A stretch of DNA of 60,000 bases. It comes from Hydractinia symbiolongicarpus. Lineage: Eukaryota; Cnidaria; Hydrozoa; Anthoathecata; Hydractiniidae. Below the pieces are notes generated by a model, which saw nothing but the letters and a program-made list of their open reading frames with translations, was not told the origin of the DNA and did not search any database. The first letter of the stretch is position 1. Each line of letters begins with the position of its first letter. The translations under genes and the position numbers were made by a program. This document shows, piece by piece, positions 22,381 through 33,200 of this stretch. The DNA lies in NCBI RefSeq assembly GCF_029227915.1, contig NC_079877.1, positions 26,253,851-26,313,850 of the forward strand, written 5' to 3'.

Positions 22381-23060
22381 ATTTTGTGAATGCATCTAAA
22401 GATAACAGGTTTAGGGTCGACAGACACGAACGAATGTAAAAGGTGTGCTGAATTGATAGTTAAAACAATGCAAGACATGAGAAGTGTAGATAGTTTCAGT
22501 AAATTTTACCAGGAGGTTGTTGAGAAGGCCGAAGATCTTTCTGTAGACGATCCAAGACTACCAAGAAAGCGAAAAAGGCCAAATTACTTCAGCCTTCAGT
22601 TTATTGAAAGCCATGAAAGTAACAGACAACTCATCACCCAACTATAGCAGATGAAGAGTACCGTGCGATTTATTATGACGCTTTTGACAACATCATCACG
22701 GCTATTAAAGATCGATTCAATCAACCTAGTTTTAAAACCTATGAGAAATTTGAAAAACTGCTACTTCAAGGTGTTCAAGGAAAAATTAATGCTACTGAAA
22801 TAAAGAGGTTAAAGATTTATGTGAGGATGAAATTGATGATGATGTCACAGTACTCGAACCCGAAAAAATAAAATTTTTGTTTTTAAATTTGTTTGAAGAA
22901 GACCCTAAATGTTTCGATGATATCCATAACGAGTTAAAGAAACGTAGCAGAGCAGAACGGCGTCTTTTTCAAAACTTAGTGCACCTCTGCAGGTTACTGC
23001 TCGTAAATCCAGCAACTAGTGCCACTGCAGAGCGTTTTTTTCAATTGCTAGAAATATAAA
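22330..23060 (+). pseudogene. hAT-superfamily transposase, C-terminal relic
   Basis: The reading frame at 22,390-22,647 (GLGSTDTNECKRCAELIVKT, then PRLPRKRKRPNYF) shifts near 22,630 into PTIADEEYRAIYYDAFDNII and KDRFNQPSF. It shifts again near 22,805 and ends with the hAT dimerisation signature NPATSATAERFFQLL at about 23,008-23,052. This layout (acidic linker, YYEALD-like motif, then the ATSATAERxFS block) is typical of cnidarian hAT transposases with TTF/MYM-like N-termini. The N-terminal zinc finger and most of the RNase H-like core are not visible. Two frameshifts and missing ends make it non-functional. No terminal inverted repeats were found. Confidence 0.75.
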
Positions 23061-25692
23061 AAGGTAAAACCATGAAAAAAAGATGAAACCATTAAAGCAA
23101 AATGTTTTAATGCCCTTTTTTTGCTGTATCACCACTAGCAACTGACGGACAAGATTGACCTGATTGCTGAAATAAATTTGTTCCAAAACGAAAGTAAGTA
23201 AAACTGTAAGTGCATAGATCTTAAAACTATAAAGTACTTGGGCCTTAAGCATAATCAATTCAAGAATGGTCTTTCTGGTCTGTAGCTTATACTATAATAA
23301 GTGCATATAACTTGGATACGTTATCACATAGCAGACCTTATAGAACTGACCAATGGACTCAATCTAAAATGCCCAGTATAACTTAAAATATGCCAAAATT
23401 TGTATCTTTTTTAAAATTCCATATGTCAAGAACGGTAAGGCTTCTAACAAATAAGTGAGTAAGTGTGTAACAGAAAATTTTAATATCCTTAGGGATTTCA
23501 TCTTAATTACTGGCTCTTTCCCCCTCCTTCCGAATGTAACTGTATTACATTACCGCCGGAGATACATATAGAATTGCTTTAACTTGCCTGCCCACACATG
23601 CCTACACAAATACACCAGAGCTCTTTGAGAATTTGAGGTTTTATCTTAAGGGGCTTTGGGGACAAGAATGTGGTGGGATGGCACATACTTGCAAAATATT
23701 CGTCTCCCCGATTTGCGCGCAGATGATATCGCGAGAGCGTGATTTAGATAAATCTGTCGTAACGAGTTCTATTCAAAAAAAAAACTAATTTCTCTTGGAT
23801 CTATCTCATATTGCATTTGCAATGACGTGAAATCGAATTGCGTAAAGAAGAGCTGTGTAGGGCTTTTCAACCTCGAACCCAGGGCCTGTAGCGTTTTTTG
23901 ATATGAAGATGAAACGCGTACGAGTTCCATCCTCATATCAAAAAAACGCTACATGCCCTGGGATCGAGGTTGGGGGTGTCACCACGGGGTCCCCTTCCAC
24001 GGTTGAACCCTAAGCTGAAAGTTGGTACTGCGGGAACTATATATCCCAATCGCCCGGAAAAAGTTACTTACTTTGTTTTTACAATCGATTCGGATGTAAT
24101 TCTCGCGCACAATATTTACTCAAAAATGTGAGCAGAAATGATGGCGGATTTGAAAACGATAGTGTGGAAAAGCGTAGAGGTGTTTTGTTTTAAAAAATGC
24201 GATACTTTTGAAACTTACATTGTAGCCATGTTATAAACATTTTCTATTTTTAACGATGCCTTAATTTTTCGGCGGGAGTTTCAGAGATTTTTGCTGTCAA
24301 ATAGTTGCATTAAGAAAGAAGTTTTGTTTTTATCTAGCTATAGAGCTAGCTAGCTAGTAATAAAAGAGAAGATTTATGTCAACCAGTCAGTAGCAGCTGA
24401 CTGGGGATAGCTAGCTATTATCAAGTGTCTTAGACTTCTGATTCAGTCCTAGTTACACCCCTTTGCAAATTTGACTAAAAAAGCCCTTGATTTGCTAGTG
24501 TGTCTGCATCTGTTTTCAGACTTGCATGCCGAGCTGCTAGCTAGATTTTTAGCTATATAATAGCTTAGAGTTTTATAACAGTGAAAACCTGAAATTGCTA
24601 GCTAGGGTACAATGGTACAATTTTGCTACTTTTTAAGAAAAAAGATATTATTTAACTTTGCTTGCATTTGCCCTTGGCCCAGTGTGGCTTATTTTAAAGA
24701 TTATCACACCGAGCACCAACAATTGAAAATAATACTTTAAAGCTTGTGTGTTACAAATAGTCTCCCCCAATAAAGCCAAAAATGGTACAATTTAACTAGC
24801 GAAGTTACAATTTCACCAGGTTGCTATATTCTTTTATATTTGTGCTGGAGGACTAGAGTACAGTTCTCCTTGATGGCAATTTGATGGGTTAGTGAATGTT
24901 ACCATGGCCCCTTGTTACCTCAAGCCATGCGAAAATTTTTTGGGATAATTGATACCGTGTGGGCTGTTGGATGATGCAGGGAGTTGTCTGCGTAGCTGAA
25001 AATGAGCCTTAAATACTCTAGTGCTCTCCATCTAAGCCATGGCCCCTCCTGGAAATAATAGACAGTGTATTCCTCAATATTTAAGACTATCCATGCAAAA
25101 TATACACATTAATCTTTGTTGCACACTATATTCATACAAACATCTTTAAACACTTGTCATCCTGCTAAAGTTAGATTTCCAAATCAATCGATCTACTGTA
25201 GTCTCAGTTGCTGTGTAAGAATTACTTTGATGTATAACAGGCTTTGTCTTATAAAATTTGTATATGTGCATCTGCCATTGCACTTTTCAAAAGGCCAGAT
25301 TTAGTGAAATAGAAGCTTATAAATACACCGCTTATGGCAGCTGTGGCATAATCCTTTGAAGCATTTTAACTATCATATTTGACACATCTAGCAAGGGATA
25401 TTTTTATAAGTATATACTATTTTTTTGAGAATTACTCATGCTTGCACATATGATATATGTTTGTTTGTGGATATTTACATTTCGAATTAAACAAGCTAGA
25501 TATTAAGTCTTAGCATGAAGTCTTAGGATACCTAGTTCTGAGAGTGACAATAATATATTTACAGCAAATATAAGTCTCTAAGTATATAACTCTTGTATTT
25601 CTTACATGGTGCTAAGGCTACTTTAATAACTGTTATTTTATTTTTTTATTTTGTTTTCTCTGCATACTTAAATTCTAATTGCCTAATTTCAG
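23061..25692. other. Intergenic DNA upstream of the RRM gene
   Basis: No coding sequence recognised. It holds a 99-bp hairpin-forming inverted repeat (23,871-23,969) and a cluster of AGCTAGCT-type words between 24,340 and 24,610. Somewhat CpG-richer DNA at about 23,700-24,130 could include a promoter for the downstream RRM gene, but no motif proves it. Confidence 0.4.
23871..23969. repeat. Long inverted repeat / hairpin
   Basis: Arms 23,871-23,911 and 23,928-23,969 are near-perfect reverse complements (left 'cctcgaacccagggcctgta', right '...ccctgggatcgagg') with a 16-base loop containing 'aaacgcgtacgag'. No reading frame is present. It resembles a small fold-back element. Confidence 0.8.
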
Positions 25693-25700
25693 AATTCCAT

Positions 25701-26489
25701 ATGGATAATGTGCATGATTTGTTTTCGGTTCATGTTGCCAATGTTCCACTCAACATCAAAGATGAACGAATTTCAAACCTTTTTGCAGCTGCAGGAGATG
25801 TCAAAAATGTTTTTATTGCTTCTGTGACACCTGGTGGAAATTATGCATACACATACGCTTTTGTACGATATAAAACACTTGCAGAAGCAAGAAAAGCATG
25901 CACATTGCTAAATAACACTCCAGTAAACGGTGTCTTGTTACGGGTATCTTTATCAGATTCTAGCCGCAAAAAATTAAATGGCCATCAAAGTAAAGAAGAA
26001 AAGAGTATATCACGGGATCCGCATCCGAGGATGGAAGGTAATAAATACACTGTGAGTCATGCTGAAGAAAAAGCTTTGCATAAACAGATCAAGAAAAGTT
26101 TAAATTGTTTAAGTAACAAAGATAGTTTCACAAAATGGCTTGGTGTTACTGATGAAAGCAAGAAAAATGGTTTTCTTGCAGATTTGAAAGATATCATAGT
26201 TGACATGGCACATGTTCAAACAGCAGTTGGCATTGATCCAATCAAATTTACAGAAAGACCAGTGGATAAGTCAACATTAAAGGATTTAATATTGAGATAT
26301 CATGAAAAGAACGAACCCAAAAATATGTTTAAGAAAATAGACCTGGATCTAACAGAACATACAAAATTGTCCCATGAAGAAAGTGAACAGTATTTTCCTT
26401 CTTGTCCTGACCGTAATACTTCGTCTGATTTGTTGGATAAAAGTATTTCTATATCCACCTACGATGAGTTTTGTAAAATGAACCATTAA
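25701..26489 (+). CDS. RRM-domain RNA-binding protein
   Basis: A 262-residue protein in one coding exon. The start chosen is ATG at 25,701, eight bases after a clear acceptor (pyrimidine-rich tract ending 'taatttcag' at 25,692). The frame is open further upstream, but that part translates to intron-like hydrophobic sequence. Residues about 5-80 form an RRM: RNP2-like FSVHVANVP, then DERISNLFAAAGDV, RNP1-like YTYAFVRYKT, and ALLNNTPV-type helix and strand (CTLLNNTPVNGVLLRVSLSD). The remaining 180 residues are charged and without a recognised domain. RRMs bind single-stranded RNA; the pathway is unknown. I cannot assign an orthologue. RANBP2 starts 780 bp downstream on the same strand, also just after an acceptor. 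Both ATGs could sit behind a trans-spliced leader or a 5'-UTR intron. Confidence 0.8.
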   Translation: MDNVHDLFSVHVANVPLNIKDERISNLFAAAGDVKNVFIASVTPGGNYAYTYAFVRYKTLAEARKACTLLNNTPVNGVLLRVSLSDSSRKKLNGHQSKEEKSISRDPHPRMEGNKYTVSHAEEKALHKQIKKSLNCLSNKDSFTKWLGVTDESKKNGFLADLKDIIVDMAHVQTAVGIDPIKFTERPVDKSTLKDLILRYHEKNEPKNMFKKIDLDLTEHTKLSHEESEQYFPSCPDRNTSSDLLDKSISISTYDEFCKMNH

Positions 26490-27255
26490 GTGCTGTTATG
26501 TAATGCAGATTGCATTCTGTCTTCTTTTTTATAGGAGATATTATTTTCCTTGTTATACGTAAACAGATAGGGTGTAATCCAACATTCTCAGTAATCATAA
26601 AAAATGATTCATTAAAGAATCTAAAAGTTCACTCTAAATTATGAGACTTTTAACCCAATTCGTAAAAGTGTTTCTTTTTTTGTTTGTTTGTTTAATAGAT
26701 GGCCCTGACCAAACGTGTATAAGTCAGGTAATTTGACAGACTGTTAACATCCGTTTTATATTTTTTGGTGAAAAAACATGTTTGTTTATTACTATTAAAA
26801 GAATTTTAATGTAAACAAAACAACATAGTTTATATATCAATGATCCTAAAAAGAAGTCAGTAGGTGTAGAATGTTAAATGTATTTTCTTGCAACTCCAAT
26901 TTAAATAATGCAATGTAATACAGCCTTTCAAATTCAAATTTTTCTTGTTGGCAAAAAAAATTGTTACTTGCCTGCCTGCTTAGCTAGTATGTTGGTAATT
27001 GCCATGTTCTGACTTAAATTAAAAGGGCTGTAATGTATGTACCAAACAACACAACTACCAGTAAGCACAACTGTAGCAGCCGGTGTTGTAGCAAAAAACA
27101 AAAACTACATCCAATGCCATTATAGTATTGTATCCCAAGCTTTTTTTTATTGTAACAACATTTAAAAGTATTCCTTTTGTTTGTTTTTTGTAACTGCATT
27201 CATACTCTTACACGCTGTCTCTTTAGAAAGGTATCAAATGTTTTTGTTGTTTTAG
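26490..27255. other. Short gap between RRM gene and RANBP2
   Basis: This 766-bp AT-rich gap must hold the 3' UTR of the RRM gene and the 5' region of RANBP2. No open frame of note, AATAAA signal or TATA box was identified with confidence. Confidence 0.4.
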
Positions 27256-27268
27256 GCAAGTGTAAATA

Positions 27269-30200
27269 ATGTTTAAGGCACCTGCCAACAGAAGTTTTAC
27301 ACCAAAGCGAATCATAACATCACATGATGTTGATAAATATGTGCAAAAAGAAGAAGAAAAGACACAAAGCCCTTTTCAGGTAATATTTCGAGTAAAACAG
27401 TCAAGCAATCATGGAAATTATTTATAACATAGGATGGTACATTTTCATAATTTTTGGTAATACTGACTCAAAGAGTTTTTGATGAAAGCTATTTGTCTAT
27501 TTTTAAAAGGTTATATTTGTATTTCCATTTTCAGAAAAAAGCTAAAGCCTTTGCATTTGCCCGGTTATACTTTGATGCCAAAGACTATGTACAAGCTAAA
27601 AGGTCAGTGTTGACATAACATTTCTTTAATTAAAGTTTGGTAGAAGTAACGTAAATAAACAAATATATAAAAATTTTATTGTAGACAACTTGAGAATTAC
27701 CTCAGTATCCAAGATCGAGATTTCAAGTATGTTGGCCAGATTTATTTGTATATTAAATGATTCTGCAGCACATGTCATTTTCTATACTTTAATTTCTCTA
27801 GAGTTCATAATTTAATGGGAGAAATAAATGAAGCCATGCATAATTATCCTGATGCATTATCATCTTATAAGAGGTATTAAAGTTTGCTAATTGGCATCAA
27901 GTTTATTTTGTACTAATTATACGTTCTAATTTGTTTGACTATTTTCTGTTTGAAATTCTTAAAGATTTATGAAAGGCATGTCTATTGCAGCATTTTAAAT
28001 TCAAGTCAGTACTCAGCAAATGCCAAGGCGAGTGCTGTGTTTCTCTTTAATTTGGATGTAACTTGAACTTACAAAAGTTTTGTTAACATTTTCTCTGTTA
28101 ATTTATATGTTTTTGTGTATTTACAAAACAAAATATATATGAATATATATAAAATAAATTACACTTACCTTACATTGCAATTTTCTTACAGAATTTGAAC
28201 CTTTTTTCTTTACATGTACTAACAATATCTACAGTTTGAGTACAGTTTCTTTCATTATTTCATTAGTTTGCAATGGGAAGAATTTATGCTAGAAATCTTT
28301 TGTTCTGTAATGTTCTTATCTCTGTTAAGTCCCAAATGACTCTGATGAACAAAGTGTCTATACAGATGTATATTAAATATATATACAAAATATATACAAA
28401 AAATGGTTTAAAATTTATTATGATTCCAAATTAAAAATATGTTAGTTCAGAACTTTTAGCTGGATATACAATATATGATACAAAGCACTATTATGTAATA
28501 ATTATTGTGTATATATAGTTTCAATTTTTGTATTTAAATAACTTACATTTTAGGTCATTAGAACTCTGCAATACACAAAAAGACATTCTCATCAAAGGTA
28601 TATAAATGATATTAATTCATTCTTCTGTAGTTTTCGTTCAAAGGTAGCGCAAACAGAGAATGCTCTCTTGTAAAACGTTTCTGAAATATTTCTTTCTTAA
28701 CATGATCAGCCACAGTTTTGTTATGTAAAAATTATTTCTAGGTGACAAATTATGCACCTTAAATGATGATAAATGCTATTCATTTTTCGAGCATGCTAAG
28801 CACACATTTATTAATGACAATTTTTCTGCCCGCGCATGCACTTAAATCATGCATGTAATTTTTTTAACTGGCAGGTCATTCATACTTACAACAAATGACT
28901 TTAATATTCACTGATTTTTTATGTAACTTTAACGTAACTTTTATATAAGCAAAATAAGCATAAGAGGAAATGTTCTCTAGGATATTTCCTTAATTTTGAT
29001 ACTGCATATTTGAAATTTGATAATGTAAAAAATAAAAAAATTGTTGCGGTAAAATAGTTTTGATAGTATTTTGTTTTTAAATAAATATTTAAAATTGTTA
29101 TCCCTCTAAAATTTAATATTGGAGTTAATTACGTACACTCATATCACCATGCACATAATTCACAAAGTCTTCCTATGTTAAAGTGACCCTAGAGCTTTCA
29201 AATTTTAAAATTCGCATTGGAAAAGGAAATATGGATTGGGAAGATGCTGTTTACTGTTCTCTATTTTTCTAGCTATTATTCAGACTGCTTTATTTTGTTA
29301 CAAAACATCAAAATTTCATTGTACTAATTTGTAACATTTTGGCTAATGATCGAACTCCCCAGTTAAAATGTGGAAAAGTTTTTAAATAGATGCTATTTGA
29401 GTCTGTCTACGTATTTTTATGTTACAACATTTTTAATCAGAAAGTCTGATATTACCTACTTTTAGTATAAAATGACTACTTTTTTATTATTATTGCAATT
29501 GTTTACCCAAGGCAGCTTATTTAGTTCCTCCTGGTTCTGCTATCCACGAGGTTCCTTCAAAAGGGGGTCCTAGTATATTTGAAGCTCCCATTTGAGCTAT
29601 GAAAGCCGTGCAAGCACAGCAATCACTCATCCTATGCTGAAGGCTAAACAGAAAGGATAGATTCATACTTTTTTAGTGTCTTGCATGACTCTGGCCAGGG
29701 TATGAACTTAAGACAGTCCGCACTGAAAGCGAATTCTCTACAACGAGACCAACAGTCAGTGTAAAATCTAAATAACACAATAGACAATGTTAACCAGGAT
29801 CTGGTAATGTGATAATTTATCTTATTTTTTAGTGATATCTTTGTGCAGCAAATGTCCAATAGATCCTTTGCGTGCTAAGGTAGGCATTTTCTCCCTACCT
29901 TTTCCAAGTAAATACATAATACATAGCCTTAAAGGTACTGTCCGATTAAAAATCAACTAAAATTTTGACAAAAAATTCTTATTTGGAACTAATTTCTATA
30001 AAATAATTTAATAATTATTTGTTTTCTTTCCTAACACCAACTGAACAATATCTCATTCTTGTTTACAAAAAAAGCATGCGGTCTCTCGCTTCGATTGTTT
30101 ATATGGATGGCGGATGATAGGCACTAAAGCGAGGCTGAAATAATATGTCGCGTGTGACGTATTTACCTGGAGCGCGCCGAACTGACCAAAATAGATAAAA

Positions 30201-33200
30201 CGTGGGCCAGGGCTGATATTTTATTATATGTTTAAAAATTTTGGTAATTTTACCCCCTGAATTGTGAAAGACCGCTTTTTATGAATTATTCATATGGAAT
30301 TAAAAAATGGAAGGCGAGAGATCTGTCTAGACCTTAAGGTAAACACACACTGTGCTAATTCTGTACGAACCTAAGTAAGAAGCTTTCGCTAATAACACTT
30401 GAAGTTCAATATGACTTTAGCCTTAGGGTTGCATAGTTGTTTCAGCTACTCTAAAGACAACCAATCATTAATTAAAAATTAGTTTCCTCTTCACTAGATG
30501 TCCCGCCACAGAGAGATTAGACTCAGATCGCACATTCAGTAAGGTTGAGAGGCAGAATAATGTCATGGTGCGCTGTTGTGAATTGCACTAAACAGTCGAA
30601 AAAAACAGGATAAATTTTTTTTTTTTCGCTCCTCGAGGATCCAAAAAAAAAATCTTCCGTATAAGGAAAAACCAAAAGTCAGAGAAATATCTGAACAGAG
30701 GAAAGAAAAGGATGTTAAGGAGGTGAGTGGGGGCTGGTAACTAGGTGGTCGTTCGAAACTCTCTGTCATGGAGTGCCACCAAAGATGTTCACAGCGTACT
30801 CTTCAATAAAACCACCGCTCGGAATTCTTCGTGTTCCGTAATACATTTTTTATCTGAAAAATATTACAATATTACTCAATCACACTTGCATCTAAGAATT
30901 ACTCATGAAGGAGTAGAAACTTTTATACCATGTAATTGAAAATATTTAATAGAGTCCAGTCTTTTTCAGGAGAGGCGTGCGATCGCATGCGCACGCCTTG
31001 GCACACGCCTAAATCGTTTCAGGCGTGTGATTAATCGCATGCCTGAAAAATAAATATTGAGTTTTCAAAATCAACCTATAAAATCCATTTTGTAGCGTGC
31101 GATGGCAGCCCTCGAAATAATTTTTGGACAGTCGTCAGACAAAACGTCCGATAGATTTCCGTATTAGTCGGACACTTTTAGATCTCAGAAATTATTGAAT
31201 AGTCCTGGTCCTTTTAATCCACGAGCAAGCCTTATCATAGCCAACCTGACCATCCTAGCTAATTCACCAACTCCTGACTTAGTTAAAAGAACTACGTAGA
31301 CATAAATCTCTTTTGCCTGGCCCCTTCGTCGTTGGTAACCAGGTCTTACACAAAAAATCCAGCCATGCGGTTCTTAACTAATGCGGAGGTGAACGCCGAC
31401 GGAGCACGGATGAAGCAAGTCTGCAAAACTGCACTTACAGGCGGAATAGACATTTTATCATGGATTTAATTGTAGATAATTTCTTCATTTGACAAAATAA
31501 TTGGAAACCATAGCAGGTCCGAATTTAATGGATTTTTTCTTTATGCCTGTAAAACCGAAACCCACGGTCGGTATAAATTTTTTTCTGTAAAAATTTTGTT
31601 AAAGTGTAGCTGAACTTTTTGAATGAATTTTGAAGTTTTATTTAAGCCACGTGGATAAAGATTTTTTTTAATTTGAAAACAAAGCATATTTTTACCTATT
31701 TGCTTGTGAAAAATAAACAATAAATATAAAATGACAGTATAGTCATGCATACTATTTCGGACATGTAGAAAAGGAAGTTAAGATTGAGAGGCGTAACATT
31801 CTTTGCACGTGCGTTTTACATCGCATGCGTTACTTGATTTACACGTGCGAATCATCGCACACCTACTCAAATATTCCTAAAAAAGACTGAGAGTCTGTCT
31901 CGTGACAGCAAAAACATTCTACACTTCAGAGGGCATCCTCTCACATTTAGGAGTAGGAGCAACAAGGTTTCCAATGTTATGTTCGTCTACGTCTTGAAAA
32001 GTCGGAACTAGCTCATCATTCGCTGTTCTTTCCGGCTCGAATTAAAATCCTAGAACCTGCGAATTATTTTCATTCATTTCTATCTTCATGAAGAACTTTT
32101 TTAAACAAAGGAAAAAAATTATAAATAAACATTTAGTCGTTCGATGCACAAGTCGGGGGGGTTCGCCTAATAAGAAGCCAGGTAACTACGTCACAAGCAA
32201 AAATGTGCTGAATAATGAATTGACCCAGTCCTTTTGCCGCGTTCGAAAGTTCGTGAAGATGGTAGGCTAGTGCAGCAAGATCAAAACAAACAAACGATGG
32301 TGCTAAGTATTGGATAAATCTTTGTTGTTTAAGAGTGCAATCTTCGTTATTTTTGATACTTAATAAAACAAAAGAAAAGATATTGTTTTTTAATCGGACA
32401 GTACCTTTAACGCTATATTACTTCTTCGCCCATACTTTTTTATGTTAAAAAATAGTCATAAAAGTCGTAATAAAATCTAGCATTTTAATGTGACTGGAAA
32501 GCTTTAACAGTCATATTATTTCTAAAACTTACTCAAAATAGTGACAATAAGTCAATTTAACACCTCTAGCATCTAAGGCATGGAAAGCCAAAAAAGAAAT
32601 GTTCCTTAGTGAATATTTAATTTATAGTTTGCTGTTTAAGCATGCCAAATCAGAATCAGAATCGGAATTTTGGAGACACAAGTCAATGAATATCAGATTT
32701 TTTTTGTAAAAAAAGGGGTCAGATACAAATTACAAGCTTAACTTTTTGAATAACTTTCCACATAACATGAACATTATAATTTTAAACTTTTGCTAAATCT
32801 TTTTTTTTTCTGCAACTAAAGTGCAAATAAACTTCTTAACTGACGCTATAAATAGCATTCCAAAAGCCATTATATTTACTTCTTTTAAATAACTTACGAT
32901 AAAATAAATGCCTTTTTTGTCATTTTGATAAATATAAGTCATTTTGATAAATATGTTTTGTTTATAAACCATGCTTTTTTTATCAATACGCTGCCATTTT
33001 TTTTATATTTGCAGCATAAGTACGGTTACCCAAATGTTCTTCATTTTTGAAAAATCAAAAAAACTTTCTTTCAAAGTTCTTAGCAAACTTTAAAAAATTA
33101 ATAGGCATTGAGGGGTTAAGTAAAACAAGAGGGAAAAGCAATTAAGAGTTTTTGTATAAATTCTTTTTCTATGAACTTTTAGCATAAAAGTCAAGTCTAT

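Larger units (their letters stand above)
29933..32406 (+). mobile_element. TTAA-flanked DNA transposon with THAP relic (Kolobok-like)
   Basis: The ends AGGTACTGTCCGATTAAAAA and its exact reverse complement form terminal inverted repeats, and TTAA lies immediately outside each (29,929-29,932 and 32,407-32,410). Inside is a decayed THAP zinc-finger frame. TTAA target duplication plus a THAP-bearing transposase is the signature of the Kolobok superfamily; piggyBac also uses TTAA but lacks THAP. The catalytic core of a transposase was not found, so this copy is non-autonomous or eroded. Confidence 0.75.

Noticed and set aside
25593-25700. N-terminal hydrophobic extension of the RRM protein
   Set aside because: It reads through a pyrimidine-rich intron end and acceptor at 25,692. 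ATG 25,701 fits the RRM better.
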